Shown here piece by piece: positions 1-30,905 of a DNA stretch of 64,000 nucleotides. The position numbers and the translations under genes were made by a program. Position 1 is the first letter of the stretch, and every line of letters begins with the position of its first letter. Origin of the DNA: Mugil cephalus (taxonomy: Eukaryota > Chordata > Actinopteri > Mugiliformes > Mugilidae); assembly GCF_022458985.1 (NCBI RefSeq), contig NC_061772.1:30862506-30926505 (forward strand). Reading direction: 5' to 3'. Below the pieces are notes generated by a model. The model saw only the letters and a program-made list of their open reading frames with translations. It did not search any database and was not told the DNA's origin.

Positions 1-1
1 A

Positions 2-258
<257 letters not shown>

Positions 259-1571
259 CTACTGGGTCCAGTTCGCCCAGAACCAGGGCTGTGTCTGTGA
301 TGGGGGAGAGCAGGTGGAGCAGGAACTACTATTTATGAATTAATTTATTTTTATCTCTGTAAATTCCTCATCAACACAGAACTCAAAGAAAAGAACTCAC
401 AGAGACGGGACATGGAAAAAAGAGGTTCCTGATAAATGTGAGTCAAAGGCCGACGCCCACTTCTCTCCTGGAAAGACCTTAAACACGGGGTCACGGGGTC
501 ACGGTGTCACAGCATCACAGCATCACGGCATCACGGCGTCGGGTCTGGACACAAACCTCCGGCCTCTCTGAGCTGTGCAGCTACAGCTCCGGTATTTTTA
601 CACACGGTTTCTTATTTCCCGTCCACATGTTCGAAAGATCCACTGGGCTCCGTCTTCTCTCTTTTTCTATGTCCAGTAGATGAAGTGACCTGTGTCAGTG
701 GTTCTTATTGTTGTTATGTTGTGGCTCAGTTCTCGTGCATGACAAAGGTTATTCCAGCTCCTAGTAGTTAGCCAGCGTACGTCTTTGTTTAGCTCTTTGT
801 TTTTAGCTGCTTCGCACTCAGATGGAAAACTGGCGACTGTGTCAACATTCACACGTTCCTCAGACCTGGTTCTGTGGATCCACCGGATCAGAACCAAGAA
901 CAGCAGCAGCGCCACCGTGTGGTAGGTAGAGATCCATCAGAGACAGCAGCTGATACAATATTCTACTGACCACATGGTGGCGCTGCTGCTGATTCACACA
1001 GACTGAGATCAGATCTGTCTGGACTCGTTTTAGTGAATTAACTCCAACAGGAAATTAATGACTTAAAAATCATTGAGATCTGAATCAAACTTTTATAAAT
1101 GTCAGAATCCAGTTATTTTATCTCTGGTTTCCGAGGCAGATTAATCAGAAGTATTTATTATTATTTAATGAGTCTACATGTGTGATTTTGGTGAATAGCA
1201 ATAACAGGACATGTTGACAATCAGATGAACCAGTTTCCTTCATGTTTCTGCTTCTGTCGTCGTCACTCGAGCTGATTGTTGCTTTTTGTTTAAAGTCCTG
1301 AACTAATAAACTTATGATCAGAGTCTAAGTCTCACATGAAGAACTTTAATATTTAGTGCCTTCCTTCCTTCCTTCCTTCCTTGCTGAGTGGCTGCGTTCC
1401 ATTTAGATCCTATATCCTGACTGAATTGAGCTCGGCCGCCGTTAATGGTTCAGCTTCAAACTCTTTAAGTGAAGATGCTGCTGTTCTTTGAGCTTTTAGC
1501 TTCGATCTGAATCCTTTATTAAAATGGTTCGAAACATCCTGAAAGCAGACGAAGAGAAACCAGTAAACACA

Positions 1572-1633
1572 GGAAGGAAGGAAGGAAGGAAGGAAGGAAG
1601 GAAGGAAGGAAGGAAGGAAGGAAGGAAGGAAGG
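1572..1633. repeat. (GGAA)n microsatellite
   Basis: About 15 uninterrupted tetranucleotide units. A short complementary (TTCC)n tract lies 200 bp upstream at 1361-1382. Confidence 0.95.
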
Positions 1634-2159
1634 ACGCTCACAGCTGATACTAGAAACTCTTCATTCATATGTGATATTGGCTCGTTTTACTCTAATATTT
1701 CTGTTCCATGTTTCTTTCTTTCTTTCTGTTGATGTTTTGATTCATTTTTATGAAGAAATTAACACAAAGAATAAAAATGTTTCGTTCTAATGTAAAAACC
1801 CTCTCGTTTCCGTGTGAATGAACCAGATCATCTGCAGCCATTTGACCCAGTTTCCACCTCCAACATATTCAGATCATCCATCGACATTTTCTACACGAAT
1901 CAGCTCATCAGGATCCTGTGAGTGAAGCTCGTGTCTAACATTGACTCATTTTTACTGGATAAATTAGGACGTTTTTCATTTTAAACGTATGAAGTTCTGG
2001 AAGACGTGAAAAGCTTTAAACGTCTGAACCAGTAAATCACATGAGTAGAAAGAATATTAAGGATATTAACTTTTCATTTCCACCATATAACAGTTTATTC
2101 TTGATTCTTTAGTTTTTGAACCAAACGTTCCGGTGACAAACAGAAGAACTCGTGAATCC

Positions 2160-4009
2160 AAGATATGACTGGTGCGCTTTATTAAGATGAACCGATAACT
2201 TAAGATATAGACACAATTGTACAATTTATCAATCTGTACAAACATAAAACCGTTCATTATGACCCCCCTCTCACATTTAACCCTCCGAGCTTCACTGAAA
2301 TGACCTCATTTCACTCTTAACGCGTTTACATTGGAATTATAGTCAGTTATAGAATTCAATATAGTAAAAAAAAACATAATAATAATCAAAAATCAAAACA
2401 CAGTTCTTTAATAAAAAAACAACAAAATAAAATAAAACCACACAAGAAGACGATGAGAAAACGATGGAGGTACATGAGACAGGATCAGAAATCGTATTCT
2501 CAGAAGAAAGGAATCACTTCGGCCCCAGAGCTGGACACGTCCAACACCACCAGCACCAGCAGCTCCACCACCGGCTCCACCAGCACCACCGGCACCACCG
2601 GCACCGGGCCGCGGAGGAGGCCGGGGAGGAGCCCGGGGAGGAGCCCGGGGAGGAGCTCCCAGCCCGACCACGCAGGGCTCATGGAGCAGTAATGACGCTG
2701 TGAGCTACGTAAGGCGAAACAACGCTGAAGCCATGCATTGTGTAGAAGTCAGAGGCAGCTCGGTGAGCGTAGGCTCGACGTGACGGACGTCGCTTCAGGA
2801 GGAGGAGGAGGAGGAGGAGGAGGAGGTTAGCGAGGGATGGAGGAGGAGGAGGAGGAGGAGGTTAGCGAGGGATGGAGGAGGAGGAGGAGGCACTGAGGCC
2901 CTCGACCGATAGAGATTAGACGTTAGAGATTGAGCCTCGTGTTTGGTTGTTAAAAGATAAAAGATTCAGTGCAAGATTCAGATTAGTTCACGAAATTAAA
3001 AAATTAAAACTACACGTCAGTGGTTCCATGCAAAGCAGATTAGTTCATATCATTAGGAATCAAAGGAGCACGACCTCGGCTACTTCTGCCATCTACTATG
3101 GGGGGACGGGGGGTTAAACAGCCAGTTTGTGCATAGTCGAATGTGTTATAGGATGGATGCATGTTAGGAGGAGGAGGAGGAGGAGCAGGAGGAGCAAGAG
3201 GAGGAGGGGGAGGAGCCTGGGGGAGGAGGAGCCTGGGGGAGGAGGAGCCTGGGGGACCGATGCGTCTTCAGTCCTTCTCAGAATAAACGTGTCAGCGTGA
3301 AACGACTCGTCCTCCGGGCGGCGCTAGTGTTCCCTACGGCCTACAGACATGCTAAGCTAGCCTGACGCCGCATTCGCAGCCAATCAGACGACGCGACGCT
3401 GGCGTCCGCTTCCAAACAAACAGTACATTGCACTAGAAGAAAGAGGGAGGGGCTAAAACGATGAAGAGTAGAGAGGAAACACACTGATGTGCTTTAAGGT
3501 CTTTATACCAAGGAGCAGACGGAGGGAGGTGGAGGAGGTGGAGGAGGTGGAGGTGGAGGTGGAGGAGGAGGTGGTGGAGGAGGAATCAACATGGAGACAG
3601 GAAACTAATCACATTCAGATTTTAAGACATTTCTGTGATGTCAGCGCTTCTACAGGAAGGAACTCTAACGTGATATGAAAGGCCTGCTGTCCTGCTTCGC
3701 TTTGGGGAGGGAGGGGGGCGCCCCACACTTCATCTTATACTGGGGTATATTTACCTCGGGAGGGGGGGAGGGGGAGAGAGGAGGGGGGGGAGGGGGAGAG
3801 GGGAGGAAGGGAGGAAGGGGGGCGGGTACAGGTAGGTGCAGAGTTCAGGTCCCAGCCTGGGAGCTGTGGCTCGTCCCTCCCACACCCAACTGAGGCAGTC
3901 TATTCTCTGAGGGAGGGGGGAGAGAGGAGGGAGGGGGAGGGAGGGGGGAGGAGGAGAGAGGGAGGGGGTGAGGAGGGCTAGCAGCAGATCCGTGGCCCCC
4001 CCTCCCCGG
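2160..4009 (-). other. Probable rab11a 3' UTR, purine-rich on the plus strand
   Basis: Lies just downstream of the rab11a stop on the minus strand. TTTATT at 2178-2183 reads AATAAA on the minus strand and is a candidate poly(A) signal, implying a 3' UTR of about 1.8 kb. The stretch has several GGA/GGGA-rich blocks (2798-2890, 3168-3252, 3517-3590, 3698-3965). Frames predicted here on either strand are low complexity and not supported as genes. Confidence 0.45.
3698..3965 (+). repeat. G-rich ([14 protein letters not shown]) block
   Basis: Dense runs of three to eight G on the plus strand, hence C runs in the rab11a transcript, end about 45 bp from the rab11a stop codon. Many four-run combinations fit the G-quadruplex pattern on the plus strand. 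Confidence 0.75.
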
Positions 4010-8888
<4,879 letters not shown>

Positions 8889-9097
8889 TGTCCTAGAAAG
8901 AAACGGCTAGTCCAAAATTAAATGAGTTTTATTGGAAATTCTGCCGCACTGTATTTTTTTTTTTTTACTCCAACGGGAATCTGTTTGGAAACGTTACTTC
9001 CGGAGTTTCTTCTTCTTCTCTGAAGGATTTACAGGCAGCACACACAGCGACATCAGAAACATAGTGGCCAGATTAAGGAACTGCACACGGAGAGATT

Positions 9098-9253
9098 AGA
9101 CGATAGTTGGTTGTTTTTCCTTCATTTTTAAGGTTGTTTTTTTTCTGTATCTACCATGAGACAGTTGATGAGCCAGTTGACTACACCTACCACCAGACTC
9201 ACATGTTTTTATCAGATCTTGATGAAGGCCCCGATCCACTTTAACCACGTCTG
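9098..9253 (+). repeat. Dispersed repeat, copy 2 of a pair
   Basis: Same family and orientation as 6572-6720. This copy runs directly into the (GGAT)n/(AGAT)n array, a usual arrangement for retroposon-like elements with a simple-sequence tail. Confidence 0.8.
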
Positions 9254-9289
9254 GATGGATGGATGGATGGATGGATGGATGGATGGATG

Positions 9290-9361
<72 letters not shown>
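9253..9361. repeat. (GGAT)n(AGAT)n compound microsatellite
   Basis: About 9 GGAT units followed by about 18 AGAT units, uninterrupted. Likely polymorphic. Confidence 0.97.
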
Positions 9362-9363
<2 letters not shown>

Positions 9364-9769
9364 AGTCGTATGTGATTTTAATGCCTCATGAATCGTCCAT
9401 GTGTGTTCATTTGTACTCTACATGTTGATTTCATTATGGATGTGTGGTCCAGTCAATTCATAATGTTTTACATGAGTTTTATTGAAAATATTACATCACA
9501 TGTGGAAAACTGTACAATGTCAGACACTATCAGACACTATCAAGAACTTATTGCAATGAATATATGATCAGAAGAAAAGAATGCGATTAAATGGCGATAT
9601 GTCCTTATTCTGCACATCTCAGCAACTAATACCTCTTATATATTCTTTCATTTTATCCCATTTTGACACATAATTAAGTGGAGAACAAAGAGAAGGCAAC
9701 TTTCATGTTGTTCAAATGAAACAATGAAAACCAGGAGGCCCAGAGCGGCGCCTTGAGGAACTCCACCTT

Positions 9770-14397
<4,628 letters not shown>

Positions 14398-15026
14398 CTA
14401 TGGCTGTTGGCGTCTGTGGGTGAATGAATGCTGTCATTGTCTTTATCTCGACTCGCCCGCCGGACGCCGCTCGGTTTCATTTTATTATCAGTGACCTGCT
14501 CCCAGATTGAACTTTAACAGCTTGGTCATAGTAAATGAGTCTGAACCACCGCACACACTGGCCACTTCATTAGGTACGCCAGTGGAACCAGTCCTGCTCT
14601 AAACCTGCTGCTGGTATCATTCTCATAACTGTGTTTTTATTCTGGAGAACTGTTGAAGTGACATGTGTTGAAGGTATTTTGACACAGCAGTCAGTGGCCT
14701 GGACTAAATAACAGAAACACTTTACAGTTCAGTTAATTCCAGTTTAACTTCATCAGGTGAATTAAAACCTTTCTGTTTCTACATCAACCTTGTTGTTATT
14801 ATTGTTATCCCGCGTGTTTCCGTCCCTTAACTCAATATATCAAAATGTGCGGTTTGATCGGGATCAGTGTCCTGTTACTTTTCTTAATGAATATGATTTT
14901 TTTTTGTTGGTACTTAGAGTAGGAGAACGTGTGTGAAATCGCCTTCAACTTTTCTCTTTCCACACTCGTCCACAATCTCTGCTGTTAATGCAGCTGATCC
15001 CTGTGTCCCACACGTTTATGTTACAG

Positions 15027-15590
15027 CCACACACACCAACACACACACCAACACACACCAACACACACACCAACACACACACACACACACACACCAACAC
15101 ACACACCAACACACACCAACACACACCAAAACACACACAGAGGTAACTTCGTGATTACAGTTTTACACACACATGCGCGCACAAGCACCTTCCTCACCCA
15201 CACACACACACACACACACGTACGCATGCTAACACAAACTCACAAGTAGCTTTATGTTATTACAGTTACAAATACACACAGGAAGAGTAGTAGGATACAC
15301 ACTCATGCGCGTGAAAGCGCACATTAATCTCTCACACACAGGCTAACTGTGCTAACTGTAAGCTAACTGTGCTAAATGTAGGGTAACTGTGCTAACTTAC
15401 AACAACACACACCAACACACACTACACAGGTAACTTTGTGATTACAGTTACACACACACACACAGATACACACGCGTAAGTGTGCTACACAAAAACACAC
15501 ACGTAGCTTTATGCTATTACAGTTACAGATACACACACACATAGAGAACATACACACACAAACACACATATGCGCGCACATTACTTTGTC
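15027..15590. repeat. CA/ACACCA-rich simple sequence
   Basis: Several CA and CACACCAA arrays separated by short unique pieces. A block near 15135-15270 (TTACAGTT next to CA repeats) recurs near 15425-15530, suggesting a local duplication. Confidence 0.85.
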
Positions 15591-15597
15591 ACACACA

Positions 15598-15833
15598 GGC
15601 TAACTGTGCTAACCGTAAGCTAACCCTGCTAACCGTTTGCTAACTGTGCTAAATGTGGGTTAATTGTGTGACATGTGGGTTGACTGAACTAAATGTAGGC
15701 TAACTGTGCTAATCGTAAGCTAACTGTGCTAAATGTGAGTTAAGTGTGCTAACTGCAGGTTAAATGTGCTCACTGTAAGCTAACTGTGCTAACCATAAGC
15801 TAATTATGCTAAATGTAGGTAGTGTGCTAACTC
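15598..15833. repeat. 11/22-bp minisatellite (GCTAACTGTGCTAA type)
   Basis: Diverged units alternate GCTAACTGT with GCTAAATGTA. The same unit appears singly at 15340-15395. Confidence 0.9.
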
Positions 15834-16893
15834 CCATGTTGACAGAGACGGTAGCCCCGGCATTAGCTCCCGTAGCCCCTTCAACATTTCCCAGAGGGAA
15901 TTCTCTAGTTATTTGTTTATTTATTTATTGCTAGTGTACCTAATAAACTGGCCACATGTACATACAAACTGTTTTAATTGTTGTAGATGCACAAAGTTTT
16001 CCATTTCTACAGTTTCTGGAACTTTATTATTTTAACATTTCTTAATTATAATCTTGGTTTTGACAGTTTTTCTTCTTACATTTTAATTGTTAATACTGTG
16101 GTTTATTATTATGAATATAGATACAGAATATAGTTGTCAATACAGAAAGTTTATCTAATGTCCAACTCTCAGTTAATTGAAACTCTAATTTCAGCCATTA
16201 AATCTGAAATCTATTAAACTCTTCAAATGTGAAGGCAGGTTCTGAATGGCGCTTTTAAGCTCAGTGAAAAGTATTTAAAACAAAAGACAGAAACTAATTT
16301 AAGGTTTAGCTTCAAATAAACTTTACTAAAATAATTTATGTTCACACGTGACCGACCAGCGTCAGACGCGCGAGCTGAACACATGGTCGAGCCGAGGCGG
16401 ACGGGAGCGCGCAGCCCAGAACGCATTGACACCAAACTTCACTTAAAATAAAGTCAAATTAATAGTTTATTTGAATATCTTGAAAAATAACGCGCCGATT
16501 CCACATATTTGAGATCGTCCCACGAATCTTTACGTATTAAATTTTAATTCGGCATTAAATAGAAAACAATTATGTTTATGTTAAATGTGAATAAAATTGG
16601 TGTTTTTCTGAACGGAGTTCTGAATGGAGCAGCGTCCTCTGTGCAGGCCTCACGGCTCAGAGCAGCTGCAGGAGGAGGAGGAGGAGGACCCGGTGTATTT
16701 TTAAAGCAGTAAGACATGTTCTACTCTCTGGTCTGTGTCTCACTTCAGGACAAACTGAGCTTCTTATTTGTGACCAGACTCATTCTCCAGCTGCAGGATC
16801 TGAGTCCGTGCAGGAAACCTGAGGTCAAGCTGCCTCCGTGTCTCTGCACGTCCAACACATGAAACCTGAAGCTTTAACAGATCATCTGCAGCC

Positions 16894-25902
<9,009 letters not shown>

Positions 25903-26095
25903 AGCCTCCTTCTTTCCTTCCTTCTTTTCCTTGTGTCATTTACATTGAGAAGGAGAGATAGAAACTCGTTCCAACAACAGCATCTTTTTCACTTCTTTTT
26001 GGTTTGATTCTCTCTTGTGGTGTGAGAAGTTCAGGGTTCGAGTGAATGTTACGGCCCAGATCAGTGGAGGATCAATAAATGTTGTCATGTTGAAG
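25903..26095 (+). other. dapk2 3' UTR with AATAAA
   Basis: AATAAA at 26074-26079 lies about 170 bp after the stop codon and is followed by GTTGTCATGTTG, a GT-rich downstream element, so the transcript probably ends near 26095. Confidence 0.6.
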
Positions 26096-26884
26096 TAAGG
26101 TTGATATTTCCTCTCCTTCCTTCCTTCTGAAGCTTTGTCAGGTGGGGGTCTCGTAGTGAATCTGGTTGATGGTTTGACGCCGTCTCGTTGGTCGTGGGTT
26201 CATCCTGGGACAGATCAGAGCTTCTCCACCAGGACAGAAATCGACGCCTGAAATCAACACCCAGCATCTTCAGACCATCTGCAGAAACTCTCTGCTATTC
26301 TGAGAGCAGGCGTCTATGTCTGGATCTCTGGAGCGTCATGTTTGGGCCCCAGGGGTCCGGGCTTTCCAAATGTTTTTAAAACGTGGGCCCACCACAGTTT
26401 ACCATTATCTTTCCACAGATCGACAAAACTCCTCAACGCCTAAATACATAAAGTCCTACACAAAGAGAAAAATGCAAAACAACAGAGAGAATGGAAGTCA
26501 TTTTCTACTAGCTGGTAATAATAAAAGGCACCGACTGTTTCTAAAGTAAATGAACACGATGTCTGGGGAGGTTTTTCTTCTGTGAAACTGAAAGAGTAGA
26601 GAGGATAAGTGACAGCTAGGGGGCGCTCTGCTCACCTTTTACCAGGACAGATCCTCTCTGACTTCTAACACCGGTCCTACTGCCACTGGGCCTCACTCTG
26701 CTGTCAACACAGATAAATGAAATAATAATAATGTTGTAGAGAGATAAGAGCAGTTGAGGCGTTCGCTCCGTCTGCAGCGCTGAGATAACAAAGAAAATTT
26801 AGCTCATGTCTGGAAACATTAAGAAGTATTTACCTAGAAATGAACAACAACAGCAGTAACAAACACATTTAACAGTGCAGGGGT

Positions 26885-26998
26885 GACTACGCTTATGTCC
26901 TGGGACACCTGTCCAGGTAGGACCCAGCTGAGACAGGCTCCAGTCCCACCCAGACCGTCCAGAGGACAAGATGTTACAGACAATGAATGAATGAATAA
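26885..26998 (+). mobile_element. 3' end of a fish LINE/SINE-type retroposon
   Basis: GGGACACCTGTCCAGG, then GAGACAGGCTCCAGTCCC and a GAAT tail. This matches, from memory, the widespread retroposon tail in fish genomes that reads CCTGTCCAGG ... TAGGCTCCAG ... and ends in a GGAT or GAAT repeat. Confidence 0.6.
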
Positions 26999-27439
26999 TG
27001 ACAACAAATATTTAACTGAAATAGAAGGAATATGTACCCACAAATAAACAAAAACAATAATCAATAATCATCATAGTTCCTAAAACAAATCCTAATGCTA
27101 CAAATAGTAAAGTACATATAAGACATACAGGTTACAATATAAAACACATAAGACATGATCTCGTGATCAGGCAGGAACCCCTGTGACCTTTGGAGATATT
27201 GACAGTATTAATAGTCATTATTCAATGTTTTCTTCCTCCTCTGCTAAATAATAACAATAATAACAGCCCTGCTGAACAAAAACAGCTGACACAGTCATAT
27301 CATTTCAGCCACAACGTTTCACTTTCATGAAAATAATGACTGTGCAATAAGTTTTTTTCCTTTTCCCCAAACAAATGCAATATTATACAGCCCTGTCTGC
27401 ATTCTAATTTGTATGTCTAGTTTAGTTATTTATTGAATA

Positions 27440-27545
27440 TTTATCTTTTGCACTGATGGGAGAGCTGTGCCTAAATTTCGTTGTGCAATGTATATTGTTA
27501 TATTCTACCGTGCAATGACAATAAAGACTCTAATCTAATCTAATA
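27440..27545 (+). mobile_element. Probable non-LTR retrotransposon 3' end
   Basis: AAATTTCGTTGTGCAATG, then GTGCAATGACAATAAAGA and a TCTAA pentamer tail. This layout is typical of fish L2/CR1-type LINE tails. Family recalled, not checked. Confidence 0.5.
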
Positions 27546-27840
27546 GCAGCAAAAACAACAATAATAATATTTAAAGTGCTTTACATAGCTCTTCTTCATT
27601 CATATACCCTGTGAAAATCCTCTATTAATAATTTAATATATGTACTATATTCAATTATATATACATTATATATATACTACATAATTATTATTATTATTAT
27701 TGTTATTATTGTTATACTCTGTGGACCTGACTGACGTGACAGATGCTGACAGAGAGGAACTGATGAGCAAACAAACAAATAAACTCGTGCAGATGCAGAT
27801 ACAGACAGACGTAAACAGACGGACGGACGGATGCAGGCGG

Positions 27841-28089
27841 GTCCCAGCGTCACCGGCCGGGCTGGGGCTCCCTGAGGGGTTGGGGCTGAGCGGACTCATT
27901 GCAGAGGAAGGTACGGGAGAGGCGGACGGAGGCATGAGAGCCACACACCCCGCTGTCTCCTTCCACAGCCCGGACAAACAAAGCCACCGCAGCCGTTCAT
28001 GACATGAAGCCAGGCCGAGAGGCTCCGCACTGAGAACACGACCCTAAGCAGGGGAGGGAGGGACGGAGGCCTCTGATTTGACCGCACTG
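27841..28089 (+). promoter_or_regulatory. Probable herc1 promoter and non-coding first exon
   Basis: GC- and CpG-richer than its surroundings, ends in a good donor (ACTG|GTGAGC at 28089/28090) and lies 4.2 kb before the first coding exon, which has its own acceptor at 32318. The transcription start cannot be fixed from sequence alone. Confidence 0.45.
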
Positions 28090-28556
28090 GTGAGCTTTTA
28101 TTCCGGGTATCTGCTGGAGCTAATCGGAGCTAACTGGGGGTAGCCTGGCTGGAGCTAACCGGAGCTAACTGGGGGTAGCCTGGCTCTGCTATGAGACAGC
28201 ACTTAAACTGGGCTAATGCGGGCTAAACTAGCTCCCCGGAGCAGAAGCTGAGCAGATGCTCATTTATTTAGCTATTTATTTATGAACCTTTACTGCACAT
28301 TAAACTGTCACGTCTGTTTTTTGTAGGGATTTTAAGCTTCGGCTGGCTTGGGGAAGTTAACGGCTAACGGTGGCTAACGTAAACAGAAGCGACCGTTGAC
28401 AGTTTTATTTCAAATCACGTTTAACGATATTGTCGCGAGCAATAATGAGGCTGCTAACGATTTTAAAATACCGACAGATGTCTCAATATCAGGTTTATGA
28501 AACTGTTCCGTTAGCATCGCTGCAATCTGTCCCTTCTAATCTGACACCAGAGCCAG

Positions 28557-29047
28557 AGCAGCCTCCGGGCTAGCTTCCAGGTTAGCTTCCAGGTTAGCTT
28601 CCAGGCTAGCTTCCAGGCTAGCTTCCAAATAATACCAATAATAATAAGGTTGTAGAGACATAAGAGGCCGTTAACTATGATGCAAACCATTTTAAATACT
28701 GACATGTCTCTAAATGTCGGATTTGTGAAGCTGTTACTTAGCATCACAGGAATCTGCCCCCTCTAATCTGACACCAGAGCCAGGCTAGTTTCCAGGCTAG
28801 TTTCCAGGCTAGTTTCCAGGATAGTTTCCAGGTTACCTCCCAAACCAGCTGCCAGGTTAGTCTGTAGGCTACTTTCTAGACTAGTTTACGGGTTAGCCTC
28901 CAAACCAGCTGCCAGGTTAGATTCTAGGCTAGCGTCCCCGTTAACTTCCAGGTAGTTTACAGGCTAGCCTCCAGGTTAGCCTCCAGGTTAGCCTCCAGGT
29001 TAGCTTCCAGACTAGTTTCCAGGTTGGCCTCCAAACTAGCCTCCAGG
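28557..29047. repeat. 11/12-bp minisatellite (GCTAGCTTCCAG type)
   Basis: Units GGTTAGCTTCCA, GGCTAGTTTCCA and GGTTAGCCTCCA in two blocks (28557-28625 and 28785-29047) around about 160 bp of non-repeat. The 28680-28790 piece repeats part of 28450-28560. Confidence 0.9.
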
Positions 29048-29884
29048 TTCCAAGTTAATTATTACGTAATTATTTATTGATGAGAGATTATAGGTCACAA
29101 AACATGGTTATTCTGTTGTTGTTGTTGTTGCTGGTGCTGCTGTTTTGTTGTTACTGTTATTGTTGCTGGGAAGTTGCCAGTTTATTATTATTGATATTTT
29201 AATTATGTTACTTGTAACTATCCATGATATTTGGGGCTGTAAGAACAACTGTAAAATATAATAATAGTTCTGCAGTGTCTGCATGAGTTTGGTTGAAAAG
29301 CATAAAAATGGTCAAAAACTGTCGACTTCGAGGTGTAGACGTACAAGATTAAAATCCAGATGAGTTTTATTATAATAATAAAGCCAATAATAAAGCCAGT
29401 TCATTAGGTACATTAGTGAAATGCATTAATGCCCTTTATGTATTTAAACTTTCTTTTTATTAGATCAGATTAGATTTAAAGTTGTTATCCTTCCATATAA
29501 CAACTATAAGTACATACACAATGAAATGCAGTCTGACATCTTGTGCTAATTTAACCCAATAATAGTATTTTACCACAGTGATTACCTATAATAACGGCGT
29601 GTCTGTTTGAAAAGTATAAAAATAAAACTGTAAATCTGCAAAGTTATTTAAAAATCTATTGAAACAGAGTAGTAAACATACAAGACGAAAATTAAGATTA
29701 ATGTAGAAAATGTAAATCTGTGTATTACACTAACTTTAATCAGTTAGTTTTGCACACGCACACACACACACACACTGGCCACTTTATTAGGTACGCTGGT
29801 GTTAATCTAGTCTCCATGAAGGTTCTGGTGTTTAGCTTTAGTTTGTATTAACTGAGAGAGATGATTCTACTGTTCGTTTCATTT

Positions 29885-30214
29885 TGGGATGCTCGATATT
29901 GTCTTTTTTGCCAATATATGATTTGCCGATATTGTCCAACTCTTCATTTCCAATTTGCAACAACAACTGATCGCTAGCTTGTTAGCCACAGCTAGCGATC
30001 AGTTGTTGTTGTTGTTGTCTTGTTGTTGTCTTGTTGTTCTTCTCCCTGTTGTTGTAATACGTCATCCAGCTGGTAAACGTTCGTGCTGCGTTCATTGAGG
30101 CTTCGAAATCCTGAAGCTTACATTGGTTGAACTTTGGTTACTAAACCCGATACCAGTATTCAGATATTACGTTTTCATGGTAATATCAGAAGGCTGATGA
30201 TATCAGACATCCCT
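29885..30214. mobile_element. hAT-like non-autonomous element (GGGATG ends)
   Basis: Starts GGGATG (29886) and ends CATCCC (30213) with CGATATTG / CCGATATTG and ATATCAGACATCCCTA inside. This resembles a fish repeat family with GGGATG termini and CGATA motifs, recalled from general knowledge. A perfect 21-bp hairpin sits inside at 29958-30011. Confidence 0.55.
29958..30011. repeat. Perfect 21-bp inverted repeat with 12-bp loop
   Basis: 29958-29978 is the exact reverse complement of 29991-30011; the loop is TTGTTAGCCACA. The core of each arm is CTGATCGCTAGC and its complement. The stem would be stable in RNA from either strand. Confidence 0.95.
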
Positions 30215-30741
30215 AATTCTGATCATTTAATCCGGTGAAACAGCAGCACAACATCCTCCATCCTCCACAGTGGTCATCACGTTGAATCCCACCTTTCTGA
30301 CACTGGTTCAGTATTAACTCAGCCTTATTTAGATTAAAATGACTTCATTAGTGTACCTAATGAACTGGCCAGGCTGTGTACACGTCATGTTAGCGTGATG
30401 ATGGTGTATGTGGGCCAAGAATAGACTCAACACCAACAAATACACATGAATCAGAATCATTTCTCCAGGTATTGTTTTTTTTTTTGTCTGATTATTTAAA
30501 TTAACGAGCTGCCACCATTGGTTTGAGGCTGTGACGAGCTGTTAAATGAAGGATTTCCCTGATTCTTTTGGTATTTAGCGAAGCTACGGAGCGTTGAACT
30601 GGAGACCTTTTTGCCTCAGCTGCTCTGCAGTCAAATAAACGCTGATAAGGAGCTGGTGATGTTGTAGGTTTCCCTATCTGTGCAGCCAAAGTCACATTTA
30701 TTTACCAGCTACATGACACATACATGACACCAACCAGCTAA

Positions 30742-30905
30742 TCCTGCTGTCTCTGCTGTCTCTACTGTCTCTGCTGTCTCTACTGTCTCTGCTGTCTCTG
30801 CTGTCTCTGCTGTCTCTACTGTCTCTACTGTCTACTGTCTCTGCTGTCTCTGCTGTCTCTACTGTCTCTACTGTCTACTGTCTCTACTGTCTCTGCTGTC
30901 TCTGT
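30742..30905. repeat. 12-bp repeat CTGCTGTCTCTA
   Basis: CTGTCTCTGCTGTCTCTA units with occasional loss of six bases, herc1 5' intron. Confidence 0.92.

Larger units (their letters stand above)
8889..9769. other. rab11a upstream region and sh2d7 3' UTR
   Basis: Just above the rab11a start codon, from about 8590 to the start, the sequence is richer in CpG than its surroundings, consistent with a housekeeping promoter. Farther right, TTTATT at 9478-9483 is a minus-strand AATAAA candidate for the SH2 gene. A copy of the dispersed repeat (9098-9253) and a tetranucleotide array (9253-9361) fill much of the rest. Confidence 0.45.
14556..15958. mobile_element. Tc1-like transposon relic bounded by inverted ends
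   Basis: The left end reads CTGGCCACTTCATTAGGTAC and the right end has the reverse complement form GTGTACCTAATAAACTGGCC. This end sequence is familiar from abundant Tc1-like elements of fish. The interior has no transposase and is largely simple sequence, so it is either an eroded element or two unrelated ends. Confidence 0.5.
26096..27840. other. Intergenic region between dapk2 and herc1
   Basis: No gene is supported. It holds two probable 3' ends of non-LTR retrotransposons (26885-26998 and 27440-27545) and AT-rich sequence with short (TTA)n and (TA)n runs near 27660-27710. Confidence 0.5.
29773..30371. mobile_element. Tc1-like inverted ends enclosing another element
   Basis: Left end CACTGGCCACTTTATTAGG at 29773 and inverted right end GTGTACCTAATGAACTGGCC at 30351-30370. 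The interior holds a second element (29885-30214). Confidence 0.6.

Noticed and set aside
2408-2703. Pro/Gly/Arg-rich frames on both strands near 2.5 kb.
   Set aside because: Low complexity and GC-skewed, most likely in the rab11a 3' UTR, with no splice or homology support.
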